Assembly: GCF_006376685.1 (NCBI RefSeq)
Contig: NZ_VEWL01000001.1
Span: forward strand, 1 to 64,000
Direction of reading: 5' to 3'
Length of the DNA stretch: 64,000 nucleotides
Origin: Ochrobactrum teleogrylli
GTDB lineage: Bacteria > Pseudomonadota > Alphaproteobacteria > Rhizobiales > Rhizobiaceae
The notes below the pieces were generated by a model. That model saw only the letters and a program-made list of their open reading frames with translations, searched no databases and was not told the origin of the DNA. Of this stretch, positions 8,600-16,089 are shown one piece after another (the first letter of the stretch is position 1; each line of letters begins with the position of its first letter). The translations under genes and the position numbers were made by a program.

Positions 8600-9265
8600 T
8601 CAGCTCGCTTCCTGAATGAACTCCCCATCGAAACGAATGGTGATTTCCGGGCCGACCGGGCCAAGCGGCTGACCGAATTCGGTGCGGTTGAAAGTGCCTT
8701 CAGCGGCAAATCCGACCGCAGGCACGCCTTCATAGGGATGGCTGTCGATTGCGCCTTGGAGCGTCGCCTTCAGTGTGACGGGCTTCGTCACCCCCAGAAA
8801 CGTGAGGTCGCCTGTGACGTCAGCCGTTGTTGCGCCGGTCGACGTAACCTTGGTGGACTTGAAGGTGATTGTCGGGTGGGCGTCACTGTTCAGGAAGTTG
8901 GGCGAGCGGCTGACATCTTCGTCCCAGGTTGCATAACCGGAAGAGGCATGCGTGGCCTTGTAGTCCGCCGGATAGGCAGTGGCGACGGAAGTGGGATCGA
9001 TGGTCACTTCGATCGAGGAATTTTCGATTTTGGCCGGGTCGAGCTTCAACGTAGCCTCGAACTTGTTGAAGCGGGCGGTATAGTTGGAAATCTGGTTATG
9101 CCTCAGGGACCACAGCAAGGCTGCATGTGTCGGATCAAGCTTGTAGGTGCCAGCCGGTGCTGTTGCCTCGCTTGCCGCCGATTGGGCGAAGGAAACGCCC
9201 GTTGTTGCGCCGAGCATTCCCAGAGCGATGACTGCAGAGAAAATGCGCTGCCCGTTCGTTTTCAT
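8600..9265 (-). CDS. Secreted YceI-family lipid-binding protein
   Basis: 221 aa from ATG 9265 with AAGGGA upstream; an in-frame TTG two codons earlier is less likely. A Sec signal peptide (hydrophobic IFSAVIALGMLGATTGVSFAQ with an AxA-type site at about residue 28) precedes a complete YceI domain: YKLDPTHAALLWSLRHNQISNYTARF at the start and TEFGQPLGPVGPEITIRFDGEF near the end. The family folds as an extended lipocalin that binds polyisoprenoid chains in the periplasm. It precedes the b561-YceI fusion gene by ~130 bp and is probably co-transcribed. Confidence 0.9.
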   Translation of the reverse strand: MKTNGQRIFSAVIALGMLGATTGVSFAQSAASEATAPAGTYKLDPTHAALLWSLRHNQISNYTARFNKFEATLKLDPAKIENSSIEVTIDPTSVATAYPADYKATHASSGYATWDEDVSRSPNFLNSDAHPTITFKSTKVTSTGATTADVTGDLTFLGVTKPVTLKATLQGAIDSHPYEGVPAVGFAAEGTFNRTEFGQPLGPVGPEITIRFDGEFIQEAS

Positions 9266-9574
9266 AACCAAGAATCCCTTCTGTTTTGATTGACAGGAGG
9301 ATTATGAAAAATGAGGGCATACACGTTGAAATGAATTAATGTTGAGGAACTTCCTCTTGAAATGAATAGCCATCGAAACGGTTCATTTGAATGGTTTCCG
9401 AGAGAGCCGATCCGATAGTAATATTAGAATATTATTTTAGAGAAATCGGCAATACGGTATAATTTTCCGATATTTATAGCGGCCTTTTCTGGGGGAATAC
9501 GTGCAAAACCACCCTTATCGGATTTAATTTCGCCGACGCGACAGGTCGATTCAGCCGCAGCAAGCGAACCACAT
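9266..9574. other. Intergenic region upstream of yceI
   Basis: About 310 bp, clearly more AT-rich than its neighbours, with no open frame that looks coding. It must hold the yceI promoter (minus strand). A small palindrome TAATATTAGAATATTA near 9417-9432 is the only visible structure. Confidence 0.5.
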
Positions 9575-10669
9575 TTAGCCGGCCAAGGCGGCGCTCAGCA
9601 GCAACGCGCCGGTAAGCGCGATGAAAAGGGCGGCGCAGACCTCGATTGCTGCCTTCAATCGCCCGGACATGGCGTTGCTGCCCGCAAAACGCAGGGCGAC
9701 ATTCTTGGCTGTGACCGCCAGTGTGGCGAGAAAAGCCACGGTGAGAAACGTGCCGAAGGCCATGGCGAAAACGGAGAGTAATCCGCCCAGCATCAGGCCG
9801 TTGAGCAGCGCGAAGGTCAGCACGATCAGGGCCCCGGAACAGGGGCGAAGACCGACCGAAAAAATCGCCGACCAGGCCGTTGTCCAGTTGAAGTCGTCGC
9901 CAAGTGTCGAGGGATCGGCGATATGGGCATTGCCACAGGCGGCGCAGACATCGCTATCCCCGATGAAGGCGTGGTCCGTCGCAGTCGCCGCCGCTGCGGC
10001 TGGCTTGTAGTTGAGCTTGACCGTGCTGCCGCCTGCTGCCGCGCGCGTGGCCTGCGAAATGCTGCCCTGCCATGCCGGGCCGCTTGCCATGGCCGGTTGC
10101 GGTGCACTCGCAAAAAGCGGTGCTGCGTTTTTGGGTTTGCGGAACAGAAGCGGCAGCTTGCGGGCCAGAAGCCACAGGCCGAAGAACAGGACCAGCGCGA
10201 AGCTGGCAATCTCCATATAGCGCGCCGTCTGGTTCATAGAAATGCCGGTGCCGCGCAGCACGAGCCATGCGAGGCCAACAACGACAATCGCCATAATGGC
10301 CTGCAACAGCGACGAGATGAAAGACAGGAAAATGCCGCGCCGCAGCGCTGTTTCATTGGCGATCATATAGGAGGAGATCACCGCCTTGCCGTGGCCGGGA
10401 CCGGCGGCATGAAATATGCCATAGATGAAGGAAAGAGCGATGAGGATGGACGCCTGCCACGGGTCTTCGCGCATGGCTTTCAGCGCGGTGGTCATGGCCA
10501 GATAGAATGCGCGCTGCTGCTCGTTCATCCAGAGAATGATATGCGCGAACGGTCCGGTCGGCGTCATGGCCACTTCATTCGCACCGATGCCCAGCGACGA
10601 TTGCGCAAGCGCCTGCGCGGCGAGGATCGTCAGACCAAAAGTGAGTATGAGCGTTGCCGTTTTCTTCAT
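9575..10669 (-). CDS. NicO-family nickel/cobalt (metal) transporter
   Basis: 364 aa. Signal-like N-terminus followed by about six membrane segments. NicO/RcnA signatures are visible: AAGPGHGKAVISSYMIANE in the first third and GLRPCSGALIVLTFALLNGLM in the second half. Between them a long loop contains a short Cys/His cluster, VCAACGNAHIAD, that may bind metal. The gene sits 8 bp behind the DUF1007 gene, the usual arrangement for this subgroup, where the periplasmic DUF1007 protein is thought to assist the permease. Whether it exports or imports Ni/Co, or handles Zn, cannot be read from the sequence. Confidence 0.85.
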   Translation of the reverse strand: MKKTATLILTFGLTILAAQALAQSSLGIGANEVAMTPTGPFAHIILWMNEQQRAFYLAMTTALKAMREDPWQASILIALSFIYGIFHAAGPGHGKAVISSYMIANETALRRGIFLSFISSLLQAIMAIVVVGLAWLVLRGTGISMNQTARYMEIASFALVLFFGLWLLARKLPLLFRKPKNAAPLFASAPQPAMASGPAWQGSISQATRAAAGGSTVKLNYKPAAAAATATDHAFIGDSDVCAACGNAHIADPSTLGDDFNWTTAWSAIFSVGLRPCSGALIVLTFALLNGLMLGGLLSVFAMAFGTFLTVAFLATLAVTAKNVALRFAGSNAMSGRLKAAIEVCAALFIALTGALLLSAALAG

Positions 10670-10677
10670 CGGCTCGT

Positions 10678-11367
10678 CTATCCTTTCGCGGCGCAGTCGA
10701 TTTCAAGGCGGGTGGCGAAAATCTTCGACATGTCGGTACCCGCCGGATCGTTGAAGAAGGCCTCGGTCAGCGTTGCCTGATTTTGCGCGATGGCCTGATC
10801 GGGATCGGGGCGCACGACGGTCGATTTGCAGCCCTGCGGCAAACCCTTCACCACAAGTTCCTTGTCGTCCACATAGTCAATCGCGGTATAGAATGTCGGG
10901 TCATAGACGCCGAAACTCACCTTGTGGCCGGGCTGCAGCTTGAGCGGCTTGGCGGGCTTGCTGGTGAAGACGATCAGCAGGCGGTTGTCGGTAAAGGTCG
11001 CGGCAAGATCGTTGGGTCTCACCATCGCGACATCCTTGCCATCCTCCTGAACGGTCTGGAAATATTTGAACTCTGCAATGGATTCATTGATGACATGGCC
11101 GAGATCGATCAGCTCTTTATGGTCGAGCTTGAGATCGCCATTCTTGTCGAATTCCATCAGCACGGTTGACGAAAACACATCGTCGAAGCGCCAGACATGG
11201 GCGAGCTGCTGAACCGTGCCGTCCGGCGCAATGGTGAGTTCCAGACGCGCTTCGGCAAAGACATGCGGGTGGGCAAGCGCCGCCGTCGGCACGAGGCCAG
11301 CAGCCAGAAGGGCCGCTGTGGTGGTCCGGGCGAACCGGGCTTTGAACCGCGATGACGAAACCTGCAT
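10678..11367 (-). CDS. DUF1007 family periplasmic protein (partner of NicO transporter)
   Basis: 229 aa. A Sec signal peptide (TTTAALLAAGLVPTAALA) is followed directly by HPHVFAEARLEL, a histidine-bearing mature N-terminus typical of DUF1007. A stretch MEFDKNGDLKLDHKE (about residue 70) has the D-x-N-x-D-x-x-x-D-x-x-E spacing of an EF-hand calcium loop. Start ATG 11367 has GGAAAG upstream. First gene of a two-gene unit with the NicO permease; substrate metal unknown. Confidence 0.82.
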   Translation of the reverse strand: MQVSSSRFKARFARTTTAALLAAGLVPTAALAHPHVFAEARLELTIAPDGTVQQLAHVWRFDDVFSSTVLMEFDKNGDLKLDHKELIDLGHVINESIAEFKYFQTVQEDGKDVAMVRPNDLAATFTDNRLLIVFTSKPAKPLKLQPGHKVSFGVYDPTFYTAIDYVDDKELVVKGLPQGCKSTVVRPDPDQAIAQNQATLTEAFFNDPAGTDMSKIFATRLEIDCAAKG

Positions 11368-11448
11368 ATAGTCTTTCCGTAAGTACTACCTAATGCTCGA
11401 AGCCGAAGACGGCGAAAGTGGGACACATAGCCCAAAACGCCGATAGTT

Positions 11449-12372
11449 TTATGAAGTCGGGCTTTTCGCGGCTCCGCCTTGCTCCCGTTCCTTGAACCAT
11501 TGCGTAAGAAAATCCACAAGCGCGCGGATTTTCGCCGGCAGATAGCGCCGATGCGGATAGACCGCATAGATGCCGCCGTCCCGCACGATAAATTCGTCGA
11601 GACAGGCGACCAGCCTGCCGCGCTCGATTTCTTCTTCGGCGATGAAGGCGGGCAGCGAACAGAAGCCGAGCCCCGCCAGAGCGGCGTTTTTGGTGGCGAC
11701 CGGGCTGTTGACCTCGATGGGGCCATTGACCGGCACGGTCATCATCGAGCCATCCGTGTTGCGAAAGTGCCAGTTGTTGCGTGAGCGGGCATTGGTGTCG
11801 ATGATGCAGGGCCTGTCGGTCAGGTCTTCCGGTCGTTCGGGCTTGCCGACGCGGGCGATCAGCGCCGGTGCACCGCACAGGATGGAATGGAAAGGCGAAA
11901 GCCTCTTCGCGATGAGGGAAGAATCCTGCAAGCGCGTGATGCGGATCGCGAGGTCGAAACCTTCCTCGACCAGATCGACAAAGCGGTCGTCCAGCCGCAC
12001 GTCGAGCACGATTTCAGGATGCGCAAGGCAGAAATCAATTAGCGACTGGCCGATCACCGCATCGGCAAAGGTGCGCGGCGCGGACAGTTTTATGCGCCCG
12101 CGGGCGTCGGAGCTGGTTTCACTGACGGCATCCTGAAGCGCGTCGATTTCGCGGATGATTTCCACCGCCCGGTGGTAATAGGTGTGCCCCGCCTCGGTCA
12201 GCGAAAACTGGCGCGTGGTGCGGTTGAGAAGGCGTGCGCCCAGCTCGTCTTCCAGCTCGCGCACATATTTGGACAAAAGGGCTTTGGAGCGCCCGATTTT
12301 TCGCGCTGCGGCAGAAAACCCTTCCGCCTCCACCACGTCGATAAAGGCGCGCATACGTGTCAGCGTGTCCAT
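11449..12372 (-). CDS. LysR-family transcriptional regulator
   Basis: 307 aa. The N-terminal HTH (MRAFIDVVEAEGFSAAARKIGRSKALLSKYVRELEDELG) is followed by the effector domain with the usual RIKLSAPRTFADAVI start of the substrate-binding fold. The gene starts 5 bp after the amidase stop, so the two form one unit, unlike the divergent layout common for LysR regulators. It probably controls the amidase operon through the palindrome at 13620-13646. Confidence 0.9.
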   Translation of the reverse strand: MDTLTRMRAFIDVVEAEGFSAAARKIGRSKALLSKYVRELEDELGARLLNRTTRQFSLTEAGHTYYHRAVEIIREIDALQDAVSETSSDARGRIKLSAPRTFADAVIGQSLIDFCLAHPEIVLDVRLDDRFVDLVEEGFDLAIRITRLQDSSLIAKRLSPFHSILCGAPALIARVGKPERPEDLTDRPCIIDTNARSRNNWHFRNTDGSMMTVPVNGPIEVNSPVATKNAALAGLGFCSLPAFIAEEEIERGRLVACLDEFIVRDGGIYAVYPHRRYLPAKIRALVDFLTQWFKEREQGGAAKSPTS

Positions 12373-12377
12373 CTGTT

Positions 12378-13574
12378 TTAGCCCCGCGTTTCAAGAATGG
12401 TTTTGCCAAGCGCGATCAGCGCCCGGTCGCTGCCACGTGGCCCGATGAGAGATATGCCGAAGGGCGCGCCGTGCACTTCGCCCAGCGGCCCAAGTGGTAA
12501 TGTGATTTGCGGCAGGCCCGAAAGCACCGAAAGACAAAGCAAGCGCAATGCCTGCTCACGATAGGCCTGCAAGGCCTCGAAAGGTTCGTTTGCGAGCGGT
12601 GCCGCTCCGGGGACCGTGGGCAAAGCAAGCACGGCATGATCGCCGATGATCGCCTCAAGCTCCTGTGTGAAACGCGCGCGCCTCGTCCGCTGTTGGGCCA
12701 CGATATCGGGCGTCATCTGCGATCCATAGGTAAAGCGATCAACGACACCCGGGCCGAGCTGGCGTTCGCCGGAGGATATCCATGCGCCGTGGCTTGCCCA
12801 GGCTTCGGCGCCCTGTATCTGCCGGAAGGCGAGATAAAGTTCGTCGATGGACAGGGTTGGCTGGCTCGCCGCCTTAAGGCCCGAAAAATGCGGGCGAATT
12901 GCCCCGAACATGGCGCGATAGGCGTCGGTTTCCGCCTGTCCGAGCAGAAGCTGCTCCAGAACCGGCATATAGAGAAGCTGGGTCAGCTGAAACGACTGTT
13001 CGTCTTCACCCAGCAGGACCGCGCCCACCTTTTCATAAAGCGAGACGTCGCGTGCAAACCAGCCGATCGTATCGAGTGACGGTGCGAGCGGCATGATGCC
13101 TTCAAGCGGGATGCGGCCGTGGGTGGTGCGCAGGCCAACAAGGCCACAGAAACTGGCAGGCGCGCGGATCGACCCGCCCGTATCGGAGCCGAGCGCAATA
13201 TCGGCGATCCCGCCTGCGACTGCCGCCGCGGAGCCCGACGACGACCCGCCCGTCACGCGGTCCGGCGCGGCAGGATTGATGGGATGGGGATAATGCGAAT
13301 TCTGCCCCATCAGCGAAAAGGCAAGCTCGTCCGTCTGGGCCTTGCCGATGACTTCGGCACCAGCGCCAAGCAGCTTTTCGACCACGGGCGCGGATTTTTG
13401 AGCGGGGGGTGATTCGGCCAGAATCTGCGGATTGCCGCATCCGGTGACCATTCCAGCCAGATCATAGATGTCCTTGACCGCCAGCCGCTCGCCGAAAAGC
13501 GGTCCATTTTCCGCGTGGGGAAGGGGATTTTCGGGCTTTGCGATGATCGCATTGAAAGGATCGAAGGTGGTCAT
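12378..13574 (-). CDS. Amidase (amidase-signature family)
   Basis: 398 aa. The catalytic Ser-cisSer-Lys triad is visible: Lys in AVKDIYDLAGM (about residue 34), cis-Ser in GGSSSGSAAAVAGG (about 108) and nucleophilic Ser in ALGSDTGGSIRAPASFCGL (about 132). The enzyme hydrolyses a carboxamide; the specific substrate is not apparent. At 398 aa it is shorter than GatA (~480 aa), so a catabolic amidase is more likely than a tRNA amidotransferase subunit. Upstream in an operon with a LysR regulator. Confidence 0.9.
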   Translation of the reverse strand: MTTFDPFNAIIAKPENPLPHAENGPLFGERLAVKDIYDLAGMVTGCGNPQILAESPPAQKSAPVVEKLLGAGAEVIGKAQTDELAFSLMGQNSHYPHPINPAAPDRVTGGSSSGSAAAVAGGIADIALGSDTGGSIRAPASFCGLVGLRTTHGRIPLEGIMPLAPSLDTIGWFARDVSLYEKVGAVLLGEDEQSFQLTQLLYMPVLEQLLLGQAETDAYRAMFGAIRPHFSGLKAASQPTLSIDELYLAFRQIQGAEAWASHGAWISSGERQLGPGVVDRFTYGSQMTPDIVAQQRTRRARFTQELEAIIGDHAVLALPTVPGAAPLANEPFEALQAYREQALRLLCLSVLSGLPQITLPLGPLGEVHGAPFGISLIGPRGSDRALIALGKTILETRG

Positions 13575-13619
13575 TGTTCACCATTAGGGGCAGGAATCTG
13601 CCGTTATGCTGAATAGAAA

Positions 13620-13646
13620 GTGAAAATTTCCGATGGAATGTTTCAC
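13620..13646. promoter_or_regulatory. Palindrome upstream of the amidase-lysR unit
   Basis: GTGAAA at 13620-13625 and TTTCAC at 13641-13646 flank a second pair, TTTCC / GGAA; 20 of 27 positions match the reverse complement. It lies about 45 bp upstream of the amidase ATG, a sensible place for an operator. The regulator is probably the LysR protein of the same operon (inference). Confidence 0.45.
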
Positions 13647-13722
13647 TCTTACTGAACAATGGCAAGCGCGCTTTGCCTCCAAAAAGGTCGAAAAATAAAT
13701 TCGTTTCGACAAAGATTTGTCA

Positions 13723-13751
13723 TTGAATGGTCACGGCTTTGCGCTTATATC
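13723..13751 (+). promoter_or_regulatory. Predicted sigma70-type promoter of the odc leader
   Basis: TTGAAT (13723-13728), a 17-bp spacer and TATATC (13746-13751) give a promoter whose start would be near 13758, about 495 nt before the ornithine decarboxylase ATG. Prediction by eye only. Confidence 0.4.
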
Positions 13752-13757
13752 GCCCTT

Positions 13758-14245
13758 GCCCAAAGTCGCACGTGCCTGTGGGTGTCCGCCGATCCTCGAA
13801 TGGTGAGGAATTCGGTACGGTACCTGGACCTAACCGCTCCAGTCGATCTGTTGGCCAACCGCCAGATCGAGGACATCTTGAAGCAACGACGGTGCGGGCC
13901 TTTCTGGTGTCTTTCGGCTGTCCAAAAGCCGAAATTACTGAAGAGGCACACCTTCATTGCCGGTAGTGCGGATGCGGTTCTCCAATTCCAATCCAAGGCA
14001 GACAAAGCGGAATAACGCGGATCTAGCGTTGTTCCAACGCCGCATGCTCTTTCGTGTGATATCAGCGCCTCCAAAGGCTGACTTCGCGGCGAGGGTCTCA
14101 TGCACCTTTGTCTCTTAGAGAATTGCCTGCCCCTTGGGGGTGGGTCGATGGTCTAAGTATTTGTTTTTATGCGCGTTTGTCAGAAAAGGCAGCAACTTTT
14201 CGCGATTGCGCACCAAAAACGGCCCGGTTAGGGTCGCCGCAGGAG
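13758..14245 (+). ncRNA. Structured 5' leader of ornithine decarboxylase, probable speF-type cis-regulatory RNA
   Basis: Nearly 500 nt between promoter and decarboxylase gene hold no convincing protein gene but several hairpins: CCGATCCTC/GAGGAATTCGG (13789-13815), TCGATCTG/CAGATCGA (~13842-13872), TTTCGGCT/AGCCGAAA (~13911-13933) and TCAGC/GCTGA (~14065-14084). The speF motif is a known conserved RNA located upstream of ornithine decarboxylase genes in Alphaproteobacteria (established); position, length and host match. Exact boundaries and identity need a covariance search. A short frame, GTG to TAG, lies inside at ~13893-13966. Confidence 0.55.
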
Positions 14246-14252
14246 AACGACC

Positions 14253-15386
14253 ATGGCTACACAGCGCATTATTGATTTCCTCAACACCCGTCGTCCGGAC
14301 GGTCCCTGCCTCGTCGTCGACACCGATGTTGTCCGCGAGAACTATCAGAGCTTTGAGAAGGCATTGCCCTATTCCCGCATTTTCTATGCGGTGAAGGCCA
14401 ATCCTGCGCCGGAAATCCTGCGCCTGCTCGCTTCGCTCGGTTCCTGCTTCGATACCGCTTCGGTTGCCGAGATTGAGATGGCGCTGGAAGCCGGCGCAAC
14501 GCCGAACCGTATTTCCTACGGCAACACCATCAAGAAAGAGCGCGATATTGCGCGCGCTTTCGAGCTGGGCATCCGTCTCTACGCGGTCGATTGCGTGGAG
14601 GAAGTCGAGAAGGTTGCGCGCGCCGCTCCCGGCAGCCGCGTGTTCTGCCGCGTTCTGACCGACGGTGAAGGCGCCGAATGGCCGCTGTCGCGCAAGTTCG
14701 GCTGCGTGCCTGCAATGGCCGTGGACGTGCTGCGTCATGCCAAGGTGTTCGGTCTCGACGCTTATGGCGTGTCGTTCCATGTCGGCTCGCAGCAGACGGA
14801 CCTTTCCGCCTGGGACCGCGCGCTTGGCGATGCGGCATCGGTGTTCCGCACCCTTGCCGATGAAGGCATCGTGTTGCGCATGGTCAATATGGGCGGCGGT
14901 TTCCCGACCCGTTACCTCAAGGACGTGCCGACCGCTCAGGCTTACGGCATGGCGATCTTCGACGCGCTGTCCAAGCATTTCGGCAACCGCATCCCGGAAA
15001 CCATCATCGAACCGGGCCGCGGCATGGTCGGCAATGCAGGCGTGATCAAGACCGAAGTGGTTCTGGTCTCCCGCAAGGCGGACAACGACAATGTGCGCTG
15101 GGTCTATCTCGACATTGGCAAGTTCGGCGGTCTGGCCGAAACCATGGACGAGGCGATCCGCTATCAGATCGTGACCCCGCATGACGGTAGCGAAACCGAG
15201 CCTTGCGTACTGGCTGGCCCGACCTGCGACAGTGCGGATGTTCTTTACGAAAAGACGCCGTATCCGCTGCCGGTCTCGCTGACCATCGGTGACGAAATCC
15301 TCATCGAAGGCACGGGTGCTTACACCACCACCTATTCGGCGGTGGCGTTCAACGGCTTCGAACCGCTCCGATCCTACGTCATCTGA
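14253..15386 (+). CDS. odc: Ornithine/lysine decarboxylase, alanine-racemase-fold (group IV)
   Basis: 377 aa, PLP-dependent. It decarboxylates ornithine to putrescine, the first step of polyamine synthesis. Visible motifs: PLP lysine in FYAVKANP (K48), the HVGSQ loop (HVGSQQTDLSAW), glycine-rich phosphate loop NMGGGFPTRY, EPGRGMVGNAG, and the cross-subunit cysteine in GPTCDSADV (about residue 324). Two active sites form at the dimer interface in this family. AGGAG lies 8 nt before the ATG. A GNAT acetyltransferase follows 95 bp downstream. Control is probably through the long structured leader. Confidence 0.94.
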   Translation: MATQRIIDFLNTRRPDGPCLVVDTDVVRENYQSFEKALPYSRIFYAVKANPAPEILRLLASLGSCFDTASVAEIEMALEAGATPNRISYGNTIKKERDIARAFELGIRLYAVDCVEEVEKVARAAPGSRVFCRVLTDGEGAEWPLSRKFGCVPAMAVDVLRHAKVFGLDAYGVSFHVGSQQTDLSAWDRALGDAASVFRTLADEGIVLRMVNMGGGFPTRYLKDVPTAQAYGMAIFDALSKHFGNRIPETIIEPGRGMVGNAGVIKTEVVLVSRKADNDNVRWVYLDIGKFGGLAETMDEAIRYQIVTPHDGSETEPCVLAGPTCDSADVLYEKTPYPLPVSLTIGDEILIEGTGAYTTTYSAVAFNGFEPLRSYVI

Positions 15387-15481
15387 TCTTTCAGGTTTAA
15401 CCCTGAGGATCCTCTCAATCTGTCTGGTGCCGCAAGGCACTGGACAGGGTGTGCTGCTGCCGCTTTGCGGGGATAGATGTG

Positions 15482-16087
15482 ATGAATGCAATTCACGATT
15501 TTCAGGACAATGATGCCGCTGGCTTCGTGCCGGGCTTTGCCCCCGTTGCTGCGCCTGCTTTTGCGATAGCGGGCGAGACGGTAGAGCATGTGCTGGCGCG
15601 CGAGGCGCTGCTCGACCGTGCCATGGGCGAAGGCCGTCGCAGAAAGTCTTCGGAAAAGCTGCGTCGCGGTCGTCTTCCCGCCGCAGGGCTGGCCTTTGCT
15701 GCCGAAAGCGCCGATGGCGCTCTTTCTGGCACCGTTCGCCTGTGGAATGTGCAGGCTGGCATCGACGCCTTCGGCTTTCCGGTTGCCGCGCTGCTGCTTG
15801 GGCCGCTGGCTGTGGATCCGTCGGCTGCCGGTTGCGGCATGGGTTCGGCCCTGATGCGTCATGCGATTGCCGAAGCAAGCACGCTTGGCCATGGCGCGAT
15901 CCTGCTGGTGGGGGATCCGGAATATTACGAGCGTTTCGGCTTCACGGCAGAAAAGACCGGCGAACTGGCCATGCCCGGCCCTTATGAAAAGCGTCGTTTT
16001 CTGGCGCTTGAACTGAAGCCCGGCCACCTCGACGGTGCCCACGGCGTTCTGCGGGCAAGTGGCCGCAAGGTGCCGCGCGCCGCCTGA
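15482..16087 (+). CDS. GNAT-family N-acetyltransferase
   Basis: 201 aa. The acetyl-CoA site is seen in LLLGPLAVDPSAAGCGMGSALMRHAI (motif A, Q/RxxGxG/A-like as AAGCGMG) and the following DPEYYERFGFTAEKTG (motif B), the layout of the YhbS-like predicted acetyltransferases. Start ATG 15482 follows GGGGATAG. It lies behind the ornithine decarboxylase gene in the same direction; acetylation of a polyamine or ornithine derivative is a guess from context only. Its end is 2 bp from the convergent chain-length gene. Confidence 0.88.
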   Translation: MNAIHDFQDNDAAGFVPGFAPVAAPAFAIAGETVEHVLAREALLDRAMGEGRRRKSSEKLRRGRLPAAGLAFAAESADGALSGTVRLWNVQAGIDAFGFPVAALLLGPLAVDPSAAGCGMGSALMRHAIAEASTLGHGAILLVGDPEYYERFGFTAEKTGELAMPGPYEKRRFLALELKPGHLDGAHGVLRASGRKVPRAA

Positions 16088-16089
16088 GA

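Noticed and set aside
13659-14015. 118-codon open frame upstream of ornithine decarboxylase
   Set aside because: No Shine-Dalgarno or recognisable domain; the region contains several RNA hairpins and is better explained as the decarboxylase leader.
14115-15878. Long minus-strand open frame (587 codons) across the ornithine decarboxylase and GNAT genes
   Set aside because: It is antisense to two clearly recognisable genes, its product is rich in His, Arg and Gln with no recognisable domain, and no Shine-Dalgarno is seen.
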